64,000 bases of DNA, taken from Trametes villosa (lineage: Eukaryota > Basidiomycota > Agaricomycetes > Polyporales > Polyporaceae). Both the position numbers and the translations under genes were made by a program. Shown here piece by piece: positions 36,529 to 48,900 of the stretch. Location of the stretch: assembly GCA_002964805.2 (NCBI GenBank), contig PUDQ02000033.1, positions 868,001 through 932,000 of the forward strand. The letters run 5' to 3'. Every line of letters starts with the position of its first letter. Position 1 is the first letter of the stretch. Under the pieces are notes generated by a model, which did not search any database, had not been told where the DNA came from, and saw nothing but the letters and a program-made list of their open reading frames with translations.

Positions 36529-39500
36529 TCAGAAGTGGCCCTGCCATCCGTTCCCCTGGATCATCGCCGCGCGCGACGGGTGCACGCCCGCCGGCGCAGG
36601 CGGCTGCGCGAACCCGGGCGCGCCCGGCTGCTGGTACGAAGGCGTCTGGAAGCCCGCGGGCGGCGGCGCACCGTACTGCTGGCCGCCGTACTGCGACATG
36701 CCGCCGTACCCTGGCTGGGCGAACGATCCTGGCGCGGGTGCGCTTGGGTGTGTCGACGCCCCGCCGTAGGGATTGGGCGTGCGTCCGGGTTGGCGGGCGG
36801 ACATGTGGCCGGGGGTGGCGTGCCCAGGCGCAGGTGTCCTGGCAGCGGGAGTGCGGCCACCGTAGGGTGTCTTGCCTCCCCCTGGGCCACCGAGACCGCC
36901 TGCGAGCGACATGGACTTTTGTCTGATGGGAAATCAGTGTTCGTTCGACGGGCGGAAACTCTTGGGTACATACCGGACTTTGAAGGCGTCGCACAGCTCC
37001 GGGACACCTGCCGCCGGCGTCTCGAAGAGATAGTAGGCGTGTGGTGAGACTCGCACAGGCTGAAGCAACGTTAGCACAGATGGTGCATGGTGAAGACGTC
37101 GAATACATACCCAGGTCTGCACCGTCGAGTTCTTGTTGGCGAGATAACACAGGTTAAAGTGCCCCGGCTTCTTGCGGTTAAGAGTGAAGCCGTAAGCGCT
37201 CTTCGCAGGGTTAGCGGCGACGAAGTTGCGCAGGAAGAGGTCTTTACGAAAATCGCGTTAGCAATGTAAGCAGGCAGTGTCGCGCATGAGCACTCACGGA
37301 GATCGTCCTCCGTCCCTGGCTTGAACTTCTCGTGCACCATGAGCTCTTCCACCTTCCTCGCCATGGCTTGGACGTGGTTGACGATCAACTCGTCCAGATC
37401 GGAGAACTGCTGTTGGTCCACGACGAACTTGGAACCGGCAGTCTGGCCAGAGGGATCTGCGTTAATCTCGACGACATCTGTTCATAACCAGATTAGCTCA
37501 GATTTGCCACTTCCAGGGCAATGAGAGCGACCTACCGATGTGCTGGTACAGCTTGTCGTCCACCTTCCACGTGACCGCGAGGTGGTTACCTCCCTTGGAC
37601 GACGGGCGGATGACAACGTCGCCGCGCTGCTGCTTCTCCAGGTACTGCTCGGCCTGCTGCGAGTTGAAGTTGTGGAAGTTCGGGTGCTTGATGACGCGAC
37701 GTGTCCTGTCGACCTCCGCCCGCTTCTTGCGCAGCTGCATCTCCTTATCGCGGTCATGCTGGGTGTGGTCCCAGGCGTCGTCGTGCTTGACACGGCGGTA
37801 CTGGTTGTCGCCGGAACCGACGTCGCTCTCGCGAGATGAGAGCTCGACGGCAAGCTGGTCCGAATTGAGGTCCAGCTTGACCTCGATGATGACGCCAGAG
37901 AGCGTCTGCCCTTGCTTCACGATTTGCGGGGGCGGGATGCCGTCGTCTGTGAGGTACCGCTTGTTGATCGTGCCCTCCAACCCGGAGTCGAGGCGCACAA
38001 TGACGAAGTTCTCCTTGACACGGACGGCCTGCACCGAGACGATGAGACCGACCCGGAGCGTCCGCCTCGACTCGCCAGTGAGCATCGTGAGGACGTCCCA
38101 GTCGTCGGGGATGACGAAGTCTGGGCGCCGTTCGCCGAATGGGTCAAGCAGCTCGGCGCGGATGACGTTCAGTGTATGCCGCTTCTTGTCGTTGTTGGCT
38201 TCGAACATGTTCACGGCGAAGTCGTCCAGGTTGAGGTCGTCGAGCTTCTTGACGTTGTCGTCGTCCTGCATGATGACGGCGACCACGTGAGAAGGATGTT
38301 CGTCGTGGATATCTTCCTCGTCAAGCTCAAGGGCATCCGTGGCCATCTTGCGAGCCAGGTCGTAGTCCTCCGGGTGAATGCGGGTGCTATCGAGTGGGTC
38401 GGGGACGTCGATCTCCTCGCCATGCCGGTTCTTCGAGGGCTTGGGTTCCGAGTCTTGGACGATGCGTAGGAAACCGGCAGCGTTCAGGAAGATCTTCGTA
38501 GTCAACAGGCCGTTCTTGATGAACTGGTCTCGGTTGACTAGGTTGCCGCCCTGGAGAAGATACGTTAGGACTGTAGCACACACAACGTGAGCATACACAC
38601 CATCGACGCGATCTTCTTGACGAGAACCTGCGCCTTTCGAGGGCCGAGACCACACACGAACCGCAAGAGGTGCTGGTAGTACGAGTCCGTGACAGCGCGG
38701 TTGATGTCTACTCCGACCTTGTTGACCGCATCGACGAGGACGCGCTCCAACGCCGTGAGCAGCTTCTCCTTCGGGACCTACAAGGACAGGGTGAGCAAAT
38801 CCTGCAATACACCGGGGTACGGACACGTCCTCACCAACTGCTGGAATTCATCCTCGAAGGTAATCGCCGTGATATCGGAGCCCAGTGCCGCGTACTCATT
38901 GAGGGGGCTCTGCACGTATCGCGCGAGACCGATGCAGTACTTGCCAAGGGCGGTCAAGGCACTGAACTCCTCGTCCGCTCGAGGGCTGTTCTGGTAGATC
39001 CGGGCGACCTCGTCGGGCACGTAGATCACCGGCGTTGTGGGTACCTCGTCGGCACTGGTCTTCGTGCTCTCAATCAGCTCCTTGATCCGCCGCGTAAGCT
39101 TTGTGGTGGCGATGCTGAAGCCCCCGATCGCGATGACATCAGGCCGCCGACGCTTCAGCATGTCCAGGAATTCGTCCTGGTTCTCGGTGTTGACGAGATT
39201 GTCTAGCTTCGTGTGTTCTCGCAGTCGGCCTGCCTCGTCAATGAAGACGATAGCGATCGAGTCTTTGTGTGGGTCGCCCTTCCCCCATGACATAGCCATG
39301 ACGGACGGCGTGTCGCCCCGCTTCATCGCTGGTGAGGTATACGGTGCAACATCGACACGCTATGATGTACCGTCAGAAGAGTAACTGGCAAATGGTCTTG
39401 ATACTCACCTTCCGGAGAGTCTGCGCGCACTGCTTCGCAAGGTAGTCTTCGGCCTCTTCCCGTATCCACTCGCGTGTCCACTTGACGCCAGCAGGGATGA

Positions 39501-41848
39501 GATGATGTTCCAGCGTCTCCTGAATGACACGCGAGCGTTCCTCGTTCCATGCTCGCGCCGTGTCGCTGAAGCTATCAGAAGCAAAGGCGTCATTGAGTTT
39601 GCGCTCGAACTTTGCCTTCGCCTCTGGGCGCAGAGTGATTGAGACCGTGACAAGATGCTCGGACTCGGCGGCCAGGATGTTCAGGAACTGCGGAGACTGC
39701 AGCATTTCCCCGGCATCCTTGTTGAGCAGGTACTTGAAGTTCTGTGGGGGCAATCAGCGAGCCGCCAGTGTCACACTCGGGTCGTGCTCACGAAATATGG
39801 ATGGTGCTCTTCAATCTTCGAGATACCGCGCTCTGTAGGAGATACCGAGACCAGGGCATTCGACTTGAAGGTGTTCCGCATCTCGTTACGGAGGAGAGGG
39901 TCCTTGCCAAGCTCAGTAGCGATGATCATCCGCGCTCTAGCAAGGAGCTCCTCGGCGGGCTGTGCACGTGTCGCGTCCGGGTCCACGAACTGCTCGGCGT
40001 ACGCCAATGGATTCAGCTCCTGCTCCTCAACGAAGTGGGTGTTGTGATCGGAGATGAAGTTGAGCACGACCTCGTGAGGCTTGATACCGAAACCCTGTCA
40101 AGTATGAGAGTCAGTTCTCTTCCAGAGTGCGGGCGACAGGTGAAGGTACCTCGGCCAGCTTCGAAACAATGCTCTTCTTCGCTAGCTCATACGCGGAGAC
40201 TCGGCTCGGCATCTTGTGCTTGCGAACTTCGCCTTGCTCCTCGTCGTCGTGGAACTGGACGTCGAACCTGTTCTTCTTCTCTTCGCGGTACTTCATGCTG
40301 AGCCACTCGATGGCGTCCGCAGTCATCTCAGCCGTCTCCACCCGCTTTCGTACCTCGTTGTCGAAGTAGTCGTCAGAGACGCCGAACCGCGCGTAGAGGG
40401 CATCCAGGGCTGCGCGGCGTTCGATCAGAGAGCGGAACTTCTGGCCGACAGCGTACAGTCGCCACAGATCGTCGAGAGAGAGAAGTTCAACAGGGGCGCG
40501 GGGATTCCGGGGGTCGAAGTAGGAGATGTAGTCCCTCTTGTGCGTCCACACGTACGGGACTTCGAATTCTGAAACAAAGAGGTACCGCAGAGCGCAAGTG
40601 ATAGCCTGCACCAGGTCCGAGAGGAGATGGTGATACTGCCCGTCTCCTCGGAAGAAGTCGCGTTCCTTTCGACTTGAGAGACGGGTGATCACCCAGGAGG
40701 CCGCATCGTCGAGGTCATTTTCGGTCAGTGGCTTGTGTATTGACAAAGTTGCGGAGGAGGAGAGAGAGGAAGTGGCGAGCTGCAACCGTTCCGGGATGTC
40801 TTGGGCTCGGATGAGGTCGTCATCTTCGGTCAACATCCTCGCGCGGATTTCGGAGGGTTCGAAGACCTGAAATGTTATCAGCAACGCTTCATAGACTCCA
40901 TATGTCAGATACGTACGTCCTGGTACTTCATCTCAGGTTTCGCGTGGTCTGCCTCGTACGCGTTCTCCTCGTCGTCGACAAGTGCCCAATCATAGTCATG
41001 CCCATCACCGAATACTTCGTGGATTTCTTCCCAAGCACTAGAGAAGTCGTTGGTGATTAGTTCGAAGGCGAAGGCGAAGGTACTCACTTCTGGTCAATCC
41101 CAGCCAACTCGGGACGCGAACCGAAGGCTCTTCGCCGCGCCTTTTCCAGCCTCCTCCTTTCCCTTCGCCGCTCCTCACGCTCATTTTCGTCCATGGCTCC
41201 ACCGGCTTCTTCCTCGTCCTCGTACTCGATGAAGTTGTCCATGTCGTCCATGTCAACATCGTCGTCGTCTCGGCCGGCAGCCGCTCTCTCGTCGTCCCAG
41301 ATGTTGTGAATGTCATTGACGCGAGGGAAGTCGTCGTTATCAAGGTCTTCGTCGGAAGACTCGGCCACCGCTCGCGCTTTGGACGAAGAGGGAGCGGGCG
41401 GCGACTCGGCCTCGCGTCCTGGACGTATGCGCGTGAGGCGACGGGAGTACGAGGCTCCAGTGTTCTCTTCGAGCAGCTCGAGGTCATCTTCGTCGAGGGC
41501 GTCTTCCTCCTCATCGTCTGTTAACCACAGATTACGCCGGTAAGGAAGTGTAAACTTGTGCGCATGGGGGGTACACGTACGGGTCCGGTGGTGGTGATGC
41601 CTCTTGCGCTTCTTCCTACCCTTCTTGGGCCTCTCCTCTTCCTCCTCCTCCTCATCCTCGTCAACGATGAAGCCCTCCCTGATCCTCCTCTCTTCCTCCT
41701 CATCTTCCTCTGGCTCCTCCGAGCTATCGTCAGACGCGCCAGCAGGAGCTACGGCGTCGCCTTCCTCCTCTTCCTGTCCGCTGCCTTGCATGGGGTCATC
41801 TTCGTCGTCGCGGGGCGCGTGTTCGTGTGGGCGGACGGGGGAAGACAT
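36529..41848 (-). CDS. spt6: Transcription elongation factor SPT6
   Basis: SPT6, the histone chaperone and elongation factor that rides on RNA polymerase II. Exons are 41848-41581, 41517-41088, 41037-40917, 40866-40150, 40094-39792, 39741-39409, 39359-38835, 38777-38601, 38550-37536, 37477-37298, 37241-37111, 37059-36974 and 36922-36529 (1,559 residues). The N-terminus is highly acidic ([20 protein letters not shown]) with IHNIWDDE and [20 protein letters not shown]. The core has the YqgF-like [20 protein letters not shown], helix-hairpin-helix [17 protein letters not shown]1 domain [20 protein letters not shown] with [11 protein letters not shown], and tandem SH2 with [18 protein letters not shown] and [18 protein letters not shown]. 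The C-terminal tail is Gly/Pro/Tyr/Gln-rich. Divergent from the deaminase gene. Confidence 0.96.
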
Positions 41849-42374
41849 GGTGAAGACCAGGGAGACGGTCCAGGGCCAGTGAGGGCTAAGGTCGAACTCG
41901 AGTCTTGCCTTTCCTGCACGGCTAGCGCTGAGAAATCTGAGATCAAATCGGGTACAGAAATTGATTGTTTGTCACAGCTTAGAGCCAATAAGTAGCTAGC
42001 CTATGACCAGGTCTATTCGGCACTCTAGCAAGACAAGCTCGTCTAATGTAGGTGAACGAAATTCAGCGGAAACCCTCTTGATTTCGCGTCTTGTTGCGAC
42101 TCAATGTACCCCACAGCGCCGCGACCATCCTCTCGAACCAGGGGGGTTATGAGCTCGAGTTCAATGCACAGCTCATAATTTTTGTCGGTGTGTCCGAGCC
42201 AGGCCATCTGTGAGCTTCCGAAAGTTGTCAGTGGTTAGCTTAACAGGTCTTCGACGGTCGATTCTAGTCTGAGTCTCGCCGTCGCATGCGTTAAACCGCT
42301 CTCTTTCCAAACACTCTTCCTACGATCGCTCACCTCGTCCTTTACTCGCACATACAGCCGACAAAGCTTCCAAC
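41849..42374. other. Divergent promoter region, SPT6 / deaminase
   Basis: About 525 bases between two divergent start codons. No extra gene or clear regulatory motif was recognised. Confidence 0.6.
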
Positions 42375-42878
42375 ATGGAGTATCTGCGACTCGCCCTGGA
42401 CGAAGCGCGCAAATGCACCCCGTCGCCCACCGCATTCTGCGTCGGGTGCGTGCTCACCGCGACGTACCCACCGAACTCCTCCAGACCCGTCATTCTCGCT
42501 CGTGGATACTCCCGCGAACTACCCGGCAACACGCACGCTGAAGCCAACGCCCTAGCCAAGGCCCGCTCACTCTCCCAGGACGAGCTAGCGGCACTCTTCC
42601 CCGAGGCCCCGAATCCGCTTGACATCGATGCCATCCTCGCCCATGCGGATATCTACACCACCATGGAGCCTTGCTCCGTGCGCACTTCCGGTCTGGCGCC
42701 CTGCGCAGATGCGGTCATCGCAGCGCGTATCAAGCGTTGCTTCATTGGCGTCGGAGAGCCTGATGACTTCGTCACATGTGAGGGCGCGCAGAAGCTGAAG
42801 GACGCGGGCGTCGAGGTGATTTGGCTAGATGGGTTGGAGAAGGAATGTCTCGAGGTGGCCAGAATGGGAAGAGAATGA
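42375..42878 (+). CDS. Cytidine deaminase-fold enzyme, RibD/Rib2-like
   Basis: Single-exon protein of 167 residues with the zinc-dependent CMP/dCMP deaminase fold. It starts MEYLRLALDEARKCTPSPTA followed by FCVGCVL. The zinc and proton-shuttle residues are HAE (NTHAEANAL) and the two Cys of EPCSVRTSGLAPC. The PCSxRTSGxxPC pattern and the GVGEPDDF segment resemble riboflavin-pathway pyrimidine deaminases (RibD, Rib2 C-terminal domain) more than tRNA adenosine deaminases, so deamination of a riboflavin precursor is possible. A salvage-type deaminase is the alternative. Lack of introns is unusual among its neighbours. Its stop lies only 73 bases from the convergent stop of the siderophore synthetase. 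Confidence 0.75.
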   Translation: MEYLRLALDEARKCTPSPTAFCVGCVLTATYPPNSSRPVILARGYSRELPGNTHAEANALAKARSLSQDELAALFPEAPNPLDIDAILAHADIYTTMEPCSVRTSGLAPCADAVIAARIKRCFIGVGEPDDFVTCEGAQKLKDAGVEVIWLDGLEKECLEVARMGRE

Positions 42879-42951
42879 TAATTGATACATTTCGTAGGGA
42901 TAGCAGCACAGATGATGTACAACGTATATTTCTACTCTGGATAGTCAGCGT

Positions 42952-45900
42952 TCACCGAAGACATGCCTCCACCAACGACGCCCACTCCTCAACGAGCGAC
43001 TTGGCCTTCATAGAGTCCAGCACCTCTGGCGCATACTCGATGGACATGGCGACCTTATCCGTCTTCTCGAGGACCACGATATCTATCATGACGTCGTCCT
43101 GAGGGCGCATATGTTAAGGCATGTCTACGAAGAAGCGCGAGCGACTAACCTTGACCAAGTCAGTGATACGCATGCGAGTAACTGCAGCTGCTGCTTCTGC
43201 ATGGACCTGGGGTATATGGTAGGGAACCTGCAAGAAAGCGTTAGTGAATGCCCAGGGAGCTGAAGAGAACAAGCGCGTGCCTCTAGCGGTTTGAGCAGCG
43301 CTCCGTCACCCTTATCGACCTCCGGCGCGACCTTGATAATGTTGACAAACACATTGGACAGCGGCTTGTCGTTGACGCCGGCCCACTCGTGCACCTTCAC
43401 CAGCCGGCTCTGCTCCACATTTGCAGAGCGCCCCTGTAGGTCCTGGTGGATGCGACGCGCTAACGCCAGCCCTTCGATCCCTCGCACGCCGGAAACCGCG
43501 TAGGGGAGGACGTTGATGCACGGGACGGCGAGACGCTCTACGCCTTGGAGCTCGCCAGTCCTCCCGGAATGCCACAAGGAGAACGTCGCGGCGTCTGTTG
43601 CGGCGTGTTTGCTCTGTACCTGAGCCCAGCAGGCGAGGAACACGCTCTGGAGGGATATAGCGAGCTCGCGAGCGCGGCTATCCAGAATTGCAGCGTTGTC
43701 GATGGCGGCGGCGTCGGTGTAGACACTCCGATCTTGAGTGGCTGGGGCGACAGGCAAAGCAGGGAATAGCGCAGGGTCCTCCGAGGTTGGGAACGTCGAC
43801 TTCCAGTACTTCTCCTGCTCCTTCTCCGTGTCAGGAGTCGCGACGGTATAGCGAAGGAAGCCGTCCAGATCGTTCGAACTCTGCGGCTCCTGGCCAAGGT
43901 ACAGACGCGCCAGATCGTCAGCGAGGAGCTGCAGGCTCCAAGCATCGTACTGGAAGTGATGGAGGTGAACCAGGAGGTAGGCGGCGCTTGACGACTGCAA
44001 CAGGACTGCTCGCGTGATAGGACGGGCGACGGAGGGCGGACGGGACACGAGCTCCTTCATGCGCGCCTCGACTGCGTCCAGGTCGTTGTCCGAGCCTTCC
44101 AGCGCCTCCGCAGTCCAAGCAGACTTCAATGCTTCGGGCTTGAACACCACGACTCTCGGCGCAGCCGCCTCGGCGTCGTATACGAACGTCGAGCGGAGTA
44201 CTGCGTGCCTGCGGATGAGCTCGCTCCACGCTGTCTGAAGCTTTGCAGAGTCGACGTCCGCCGGAAGTCGGTACCCAAAGACGTGCTGGAAGCGCGAGCC
44301 TGCGCTACGCTGCCACATACCGATCATCCACTCCATCCCAGGTGACGCGTAGGTGACTTTCTCGACGAGGTCGACGGCCGTGGAGTCATGCGACAGGAGA
44401 GCCGACCATTTCTCGCGGGGGATGTCGGCAGAGGTAGAGGCAGTTGCGGGTGCGACACCGTTAGCGCTCTGGCCCTTCGCGTCCTTGAGCTTCTGCAGGA
44501 GAATGCCGACCGTGCGACTCTGTACCACGTCGGAGGAGGATACGCGGAACCCGATGCGTCTTGCCTTCGCAACAAGCTGCACTGCCGAGATGGAGTCGAT
44601 GCCGAGCGTCGCGAGGGGCGTAGTCGTATGTATCTTCGAGGAGGGAACCTTCGTCACAGCGGACAGAACGTCTCGGAATCCGTCGAAGCGGGAGTCCCAC
44701 TCAGCAACGCCTTCATTGTCCTCCGGCTGAGAGCCTTCTTCACTGTTGGGGCGCGTCGATGATATCTCGGGAAGCCCAGAAGTCCAAGGGTCGTCGAGCC
44801 GGCGCACTACGTCGGAGAGGAAAGTGGCATAACGCTCAACTAGGCGCGCGAGTCCCTGGGCATCGGCGACGTCCGATGTACACGCAGCTTGAACCACAAA
44901 CCCGTCCTCCTTCTCGTGAAGCTCGATGTTCAGAGGGTACTAGAACAAGTGTGAGAAACAATGAGGGCAGTGGTGCTTCGCGAAAGGTACTCACGTGGAC
45001 GCTAATGTCTTCCGCCTCGTTAGCATCGAACGCCCAGAGGCGGTCAGATTCGGACTCCAGTGACTCTTGCTTGGGCTGGAAAACGAAGATGCTGTCCCAC
45101 AGGTTGCTGACGCCCAGTGTGCGTTGGATGGCCCGCAGAGAAGCATGTTGCCAGGACATGCTAGCGATGTTCGACTTGTGGATCTCCCTCAGCAAGGCCT
45201 TGTTGTCCGTCGCACTAGTCAGGTTCACTCGGCAAGGCACGGTATTCTGCGCATAAGTCAGCAATTACCCTGCTCCGAGGCGAATTCTACGTACCAGCAT
45301 GGGGCCAATCACGTCTTCCGCACCAGGCGCGTCGCGGCCAGAGACGACGCGACCAAACACGACGTCTGGCGACTGGGTCGTCACAGCGAGCAGCTTGGCA
45401 AACGCGGCTTGTCCAAGGCACTGCGCGGTCACTTCGGCCGAGCGACAGGCCCGGCGAATCTCTTCCTCGGCGAGCTTGACCGGCAACGAGAGCTGGTGGA
45501 CGGTAGGAGATCCCGCCGCCGAAGGCTCCCTAGGAATAGGCGCGTTGTTCAGGTCTCGAAGGCGGTCGACCCAGAGGTCAGTCCCGTTCTTCTCCTGCCA
45601 CAGCAACGCGGGCAAGAGCTCGTGGTACCGCGCAAGGGGAGGGGCGCTGAGTCCGAGGTAGAGCTGCTCCACCCATTGGAACAGGTTGGCAATCGAGAGA
45701 CCGTCGTAGAGGGCGTGATGCAAGACGAGGACGAGGTGACTAGGCTGAGCGGGCGTCTCCGCCTTGAGCAGGTTGAAGTAAACGGGAGGCTCCCGGAAGA
45801 ACTCGCTCTCGTCGGTGACCTTCAGATACGGGTTGAGCGCTTCTACCAAGCCTGTTCCGTCTCCGTACGCGCCCTCTTTCCAGTGGAAGAGAGGTGTAGA

Positions 45901-48900
45901 GTGAACGGCTTGCGCCCAGGCACCGGGACCGGGTAGGAAGTGGAAGGTCGTGCGCAAGATGTCGAACGTCGCAACCGCCATGCGCCAGGCCCCACGAAGA
46001 CGGTCTATGTCTACGTCCGTGTTCAGACGGAGTGGGAAGAGATGGACGTAAAGACGTCCGTTGGAGCTGACAGTCTGGACAGATTATCAGTCGTGTGGCA
46101 TACCATCGTGAGTCGAGAACCGCGTACCTGTGACAGCATCCCGGCCTGCAATGTCGTCGTAGGGTAGACGTCGACGTGATCGTCCTGAGAGAGCTTAATC
46201 GCCGCCACGTCCAACGCGCCCACGAGCCTGTCCTGCTCCTCCTTGAATGACGAGGCTATGCGGTCGCCGTCCTGAGCCGCCGAAGCTTTGGACCGTAGGA
46301 TATGCGCCGCCAGACGATGGGGCGTAGAGAGTCTCATGATGTCAGCAGAGGAAAGGCTCAGGCCTTCATTGGTGAGTTGGCGGCTCAACCCGACGGACTT
46401 GATAGAGTCTAAGCCGAGGGAGAGGAGGGAGGTATCCGCGCTGATGAGCTTGAGATCCAGGCGCAGGAACCGGGAAGCAATCTCGCGTATCTTCGTGACC
46501 GTGTTCTCGTCGACCGCAACATCCGGGAGGACAGCGTCGTCGCCGTCGTCCTTCTCAAGGACGAGCTGAGATGAAGGGCGAGTCTTGCCGTTCGAAACCG
46601 GTCTAGTCCAATCGTCGCTGTCCGCCAAGCGCACTGCCGTCTCCTCGAGGTCGTTCAGGATGTCGTGGACAAGGGTGGACGAGATGTCCGCAGACACGAA
46701 GGCAGCGTGGATGACGGCCTGGTCCTGCCCAGGATCAAGGACAACCTCCACCGCAAGGATGTACTGTATGGTCATTGAGAACGCGGTCATATGGAGCCAA
46801 CATGACGACTCACGTCGGGCTCGGGATTCTGGCTCTCGACCACACTCCAGAGGCTGCTCTCGTCGCGCTCCTTGTACGACACCGAGAAGAGAGTGTCGAA
46901 GAGAGACCCGCCAGTTGCCGACACCCACTTCTGGATCCGACTAAGCGGAATGTGTTCGAACTCGCCGACCTGCGCGATGTCGCGTTGAACGGATTGAAGT
47001 ACTTTCTCGCTGCTGTCAAAGCGCACTCGGGCCGGAAGGACTGTGATCATCGGGCAGATGGTGGTGTCGATGTCGCTCACGGGTAGCGAACGACCGGCGC
47101 GGATGACCTACACGGAGTTAGCTAAGCCGGTGTCCAACAGTGAAATGAGACTCACCCCGAAGACGACGTCGTCGTGGGCATACAAGCGCTGCCCGAGAAG
47201 ATACCCATAGGACGACATCAGAAGAGCTTGGAGGGTAACATGCTGGGACGCGGCCTTCGCCTGCAACTCCGACAGAGGACGCTTGAGAGGGATAGACGCG
47301 ACGTCTGCCTGGCGAGAGGACGCCTCCTTATTCAGGAGACCCTGCCACTGGAAGTCCTTGAGGTACCCCGTCCAGAACTCGCGCGCGGCGTTCTGGTCGA
47401 TTGAAACAATCGGCTCCAAAACTGCGCGCAGAGGGGCCGAAGGCAGTTGCTGCTTCTTCGAGTAGACGTGCTCAAGGTCACGAAGCAAGACAGGGAGGGA
47501 GATGCCGTCGTAGAGAGCGTGATGGATCGAGAGAACCACGTAGGTCCGACTCTCCGCTGAACTTGTAAAGAAGGATAGGCGGACAGGGGGATTCGTCGAG
47601 ATGCCTTGGTTGAGTTCCCGTGCGATGGAGGAGGCCTCTTCACGCGTGAAGTACTGCTGGAAGCTGTCGTCGTCGCTAGCCTGGATGCTTCGCTCCGACA
47701 GAAGCGGCTGCACCGCTGCGGCACGAAGTACCACTTGCACAAGGCTGTTGCCGAAGTGGAACACGGTACTAGCAGTAACCGGCTTAGCCTAGCGTTCGCG
47801 CATACAACAGCGAAAGACTCACCGTAGCATCTCGTGCTGGCTGACCAGCTTAGTCCACGCGTCTCGTAGAGCGGACACAGATGTCCCGGAAGCGAGGCGT
47901 AGAATGACGTGTTGTACGTACATGGAAGGCGAGTTCACAGAGCGGTAGAGCACACCCTCCTGCACGGGGAACGGAGGCAGTAGCGCTTCCACGGAGTCCC
48001 GAGGGTATGCGCCTTCTACCTCCTCTGCAACGACGCGAGCGAACTCGTCTATAGGCGATACCCCATTCCGCAGCGCAGGGGCAGCCGAGCCTTGCTCGAG
48101 GAGCCCGGCGATCTCGCTGACAGCGGGGCGCTGCATGATCTGCGCGGGAGACGCCTGTACCTCGAAGCTCCGGCGGAGGTCCGCCGCCAGTCTCGAGACG
48201 GCCAGAGAGTCCATGCCGCACTCGAAGATGTTCGTGTGCGGACCGAGCGCGTCAAGCGAGATCTTGACGTACGGCTTGAGAGCGTCCAGCACTCGGCGCT
48301 CAACCTCGGTGGGTTCGCGTCTCTCCTCGACTTTGGCGGTGCCCGAGGAGCGTCCGCCGGACATCAGTTGCGTCAACGTCTCCAAGTTGAGGCCGAGGAA
48401 GAACGCCGCCAGGACCTTCGCGTCCGCCTTCCCGTTCGAGCTCAGCGGGATGAAGCTCAGGGGAATGATGTGGCTAGGACGCATGTAGCTCGCGAGCTCG
48501 CGGTCGCACGCGCTCCTGAGCTGCGGCAGGAGGCCCTCCGGCGGCGAAGCGAGCTCAGGATTGCCCCCCTTGCGAACGCCCACCGGAACAGAGGCGTCCC
48601 ACGCGATGAAGGAGACGAGCTGGTCGGCCCCGATGGCGGGATGCTTCGCGAGGATCGTCATGACGTCGAGGTTGCGCTTGGGGGCGGCGGCACCGCGGAG
48701 GATGGAGGAGATGCCCTCGGACTCGATCCGGACGCCACGAAGCTTGATCTGGGTGTCGATCCGCCCTATGATCTCGAGCGTGGCGTCGGGCATCATACGG
48801 ACGAGGTCGCCGGTGCGGTACGCCCAGCGCTCGGTGCCGTCCTCGGGGAACCGCAGGAAGGCCTTCTCGGTGAGGTCTGGTCTCCCCACGTAGCCGCGTC

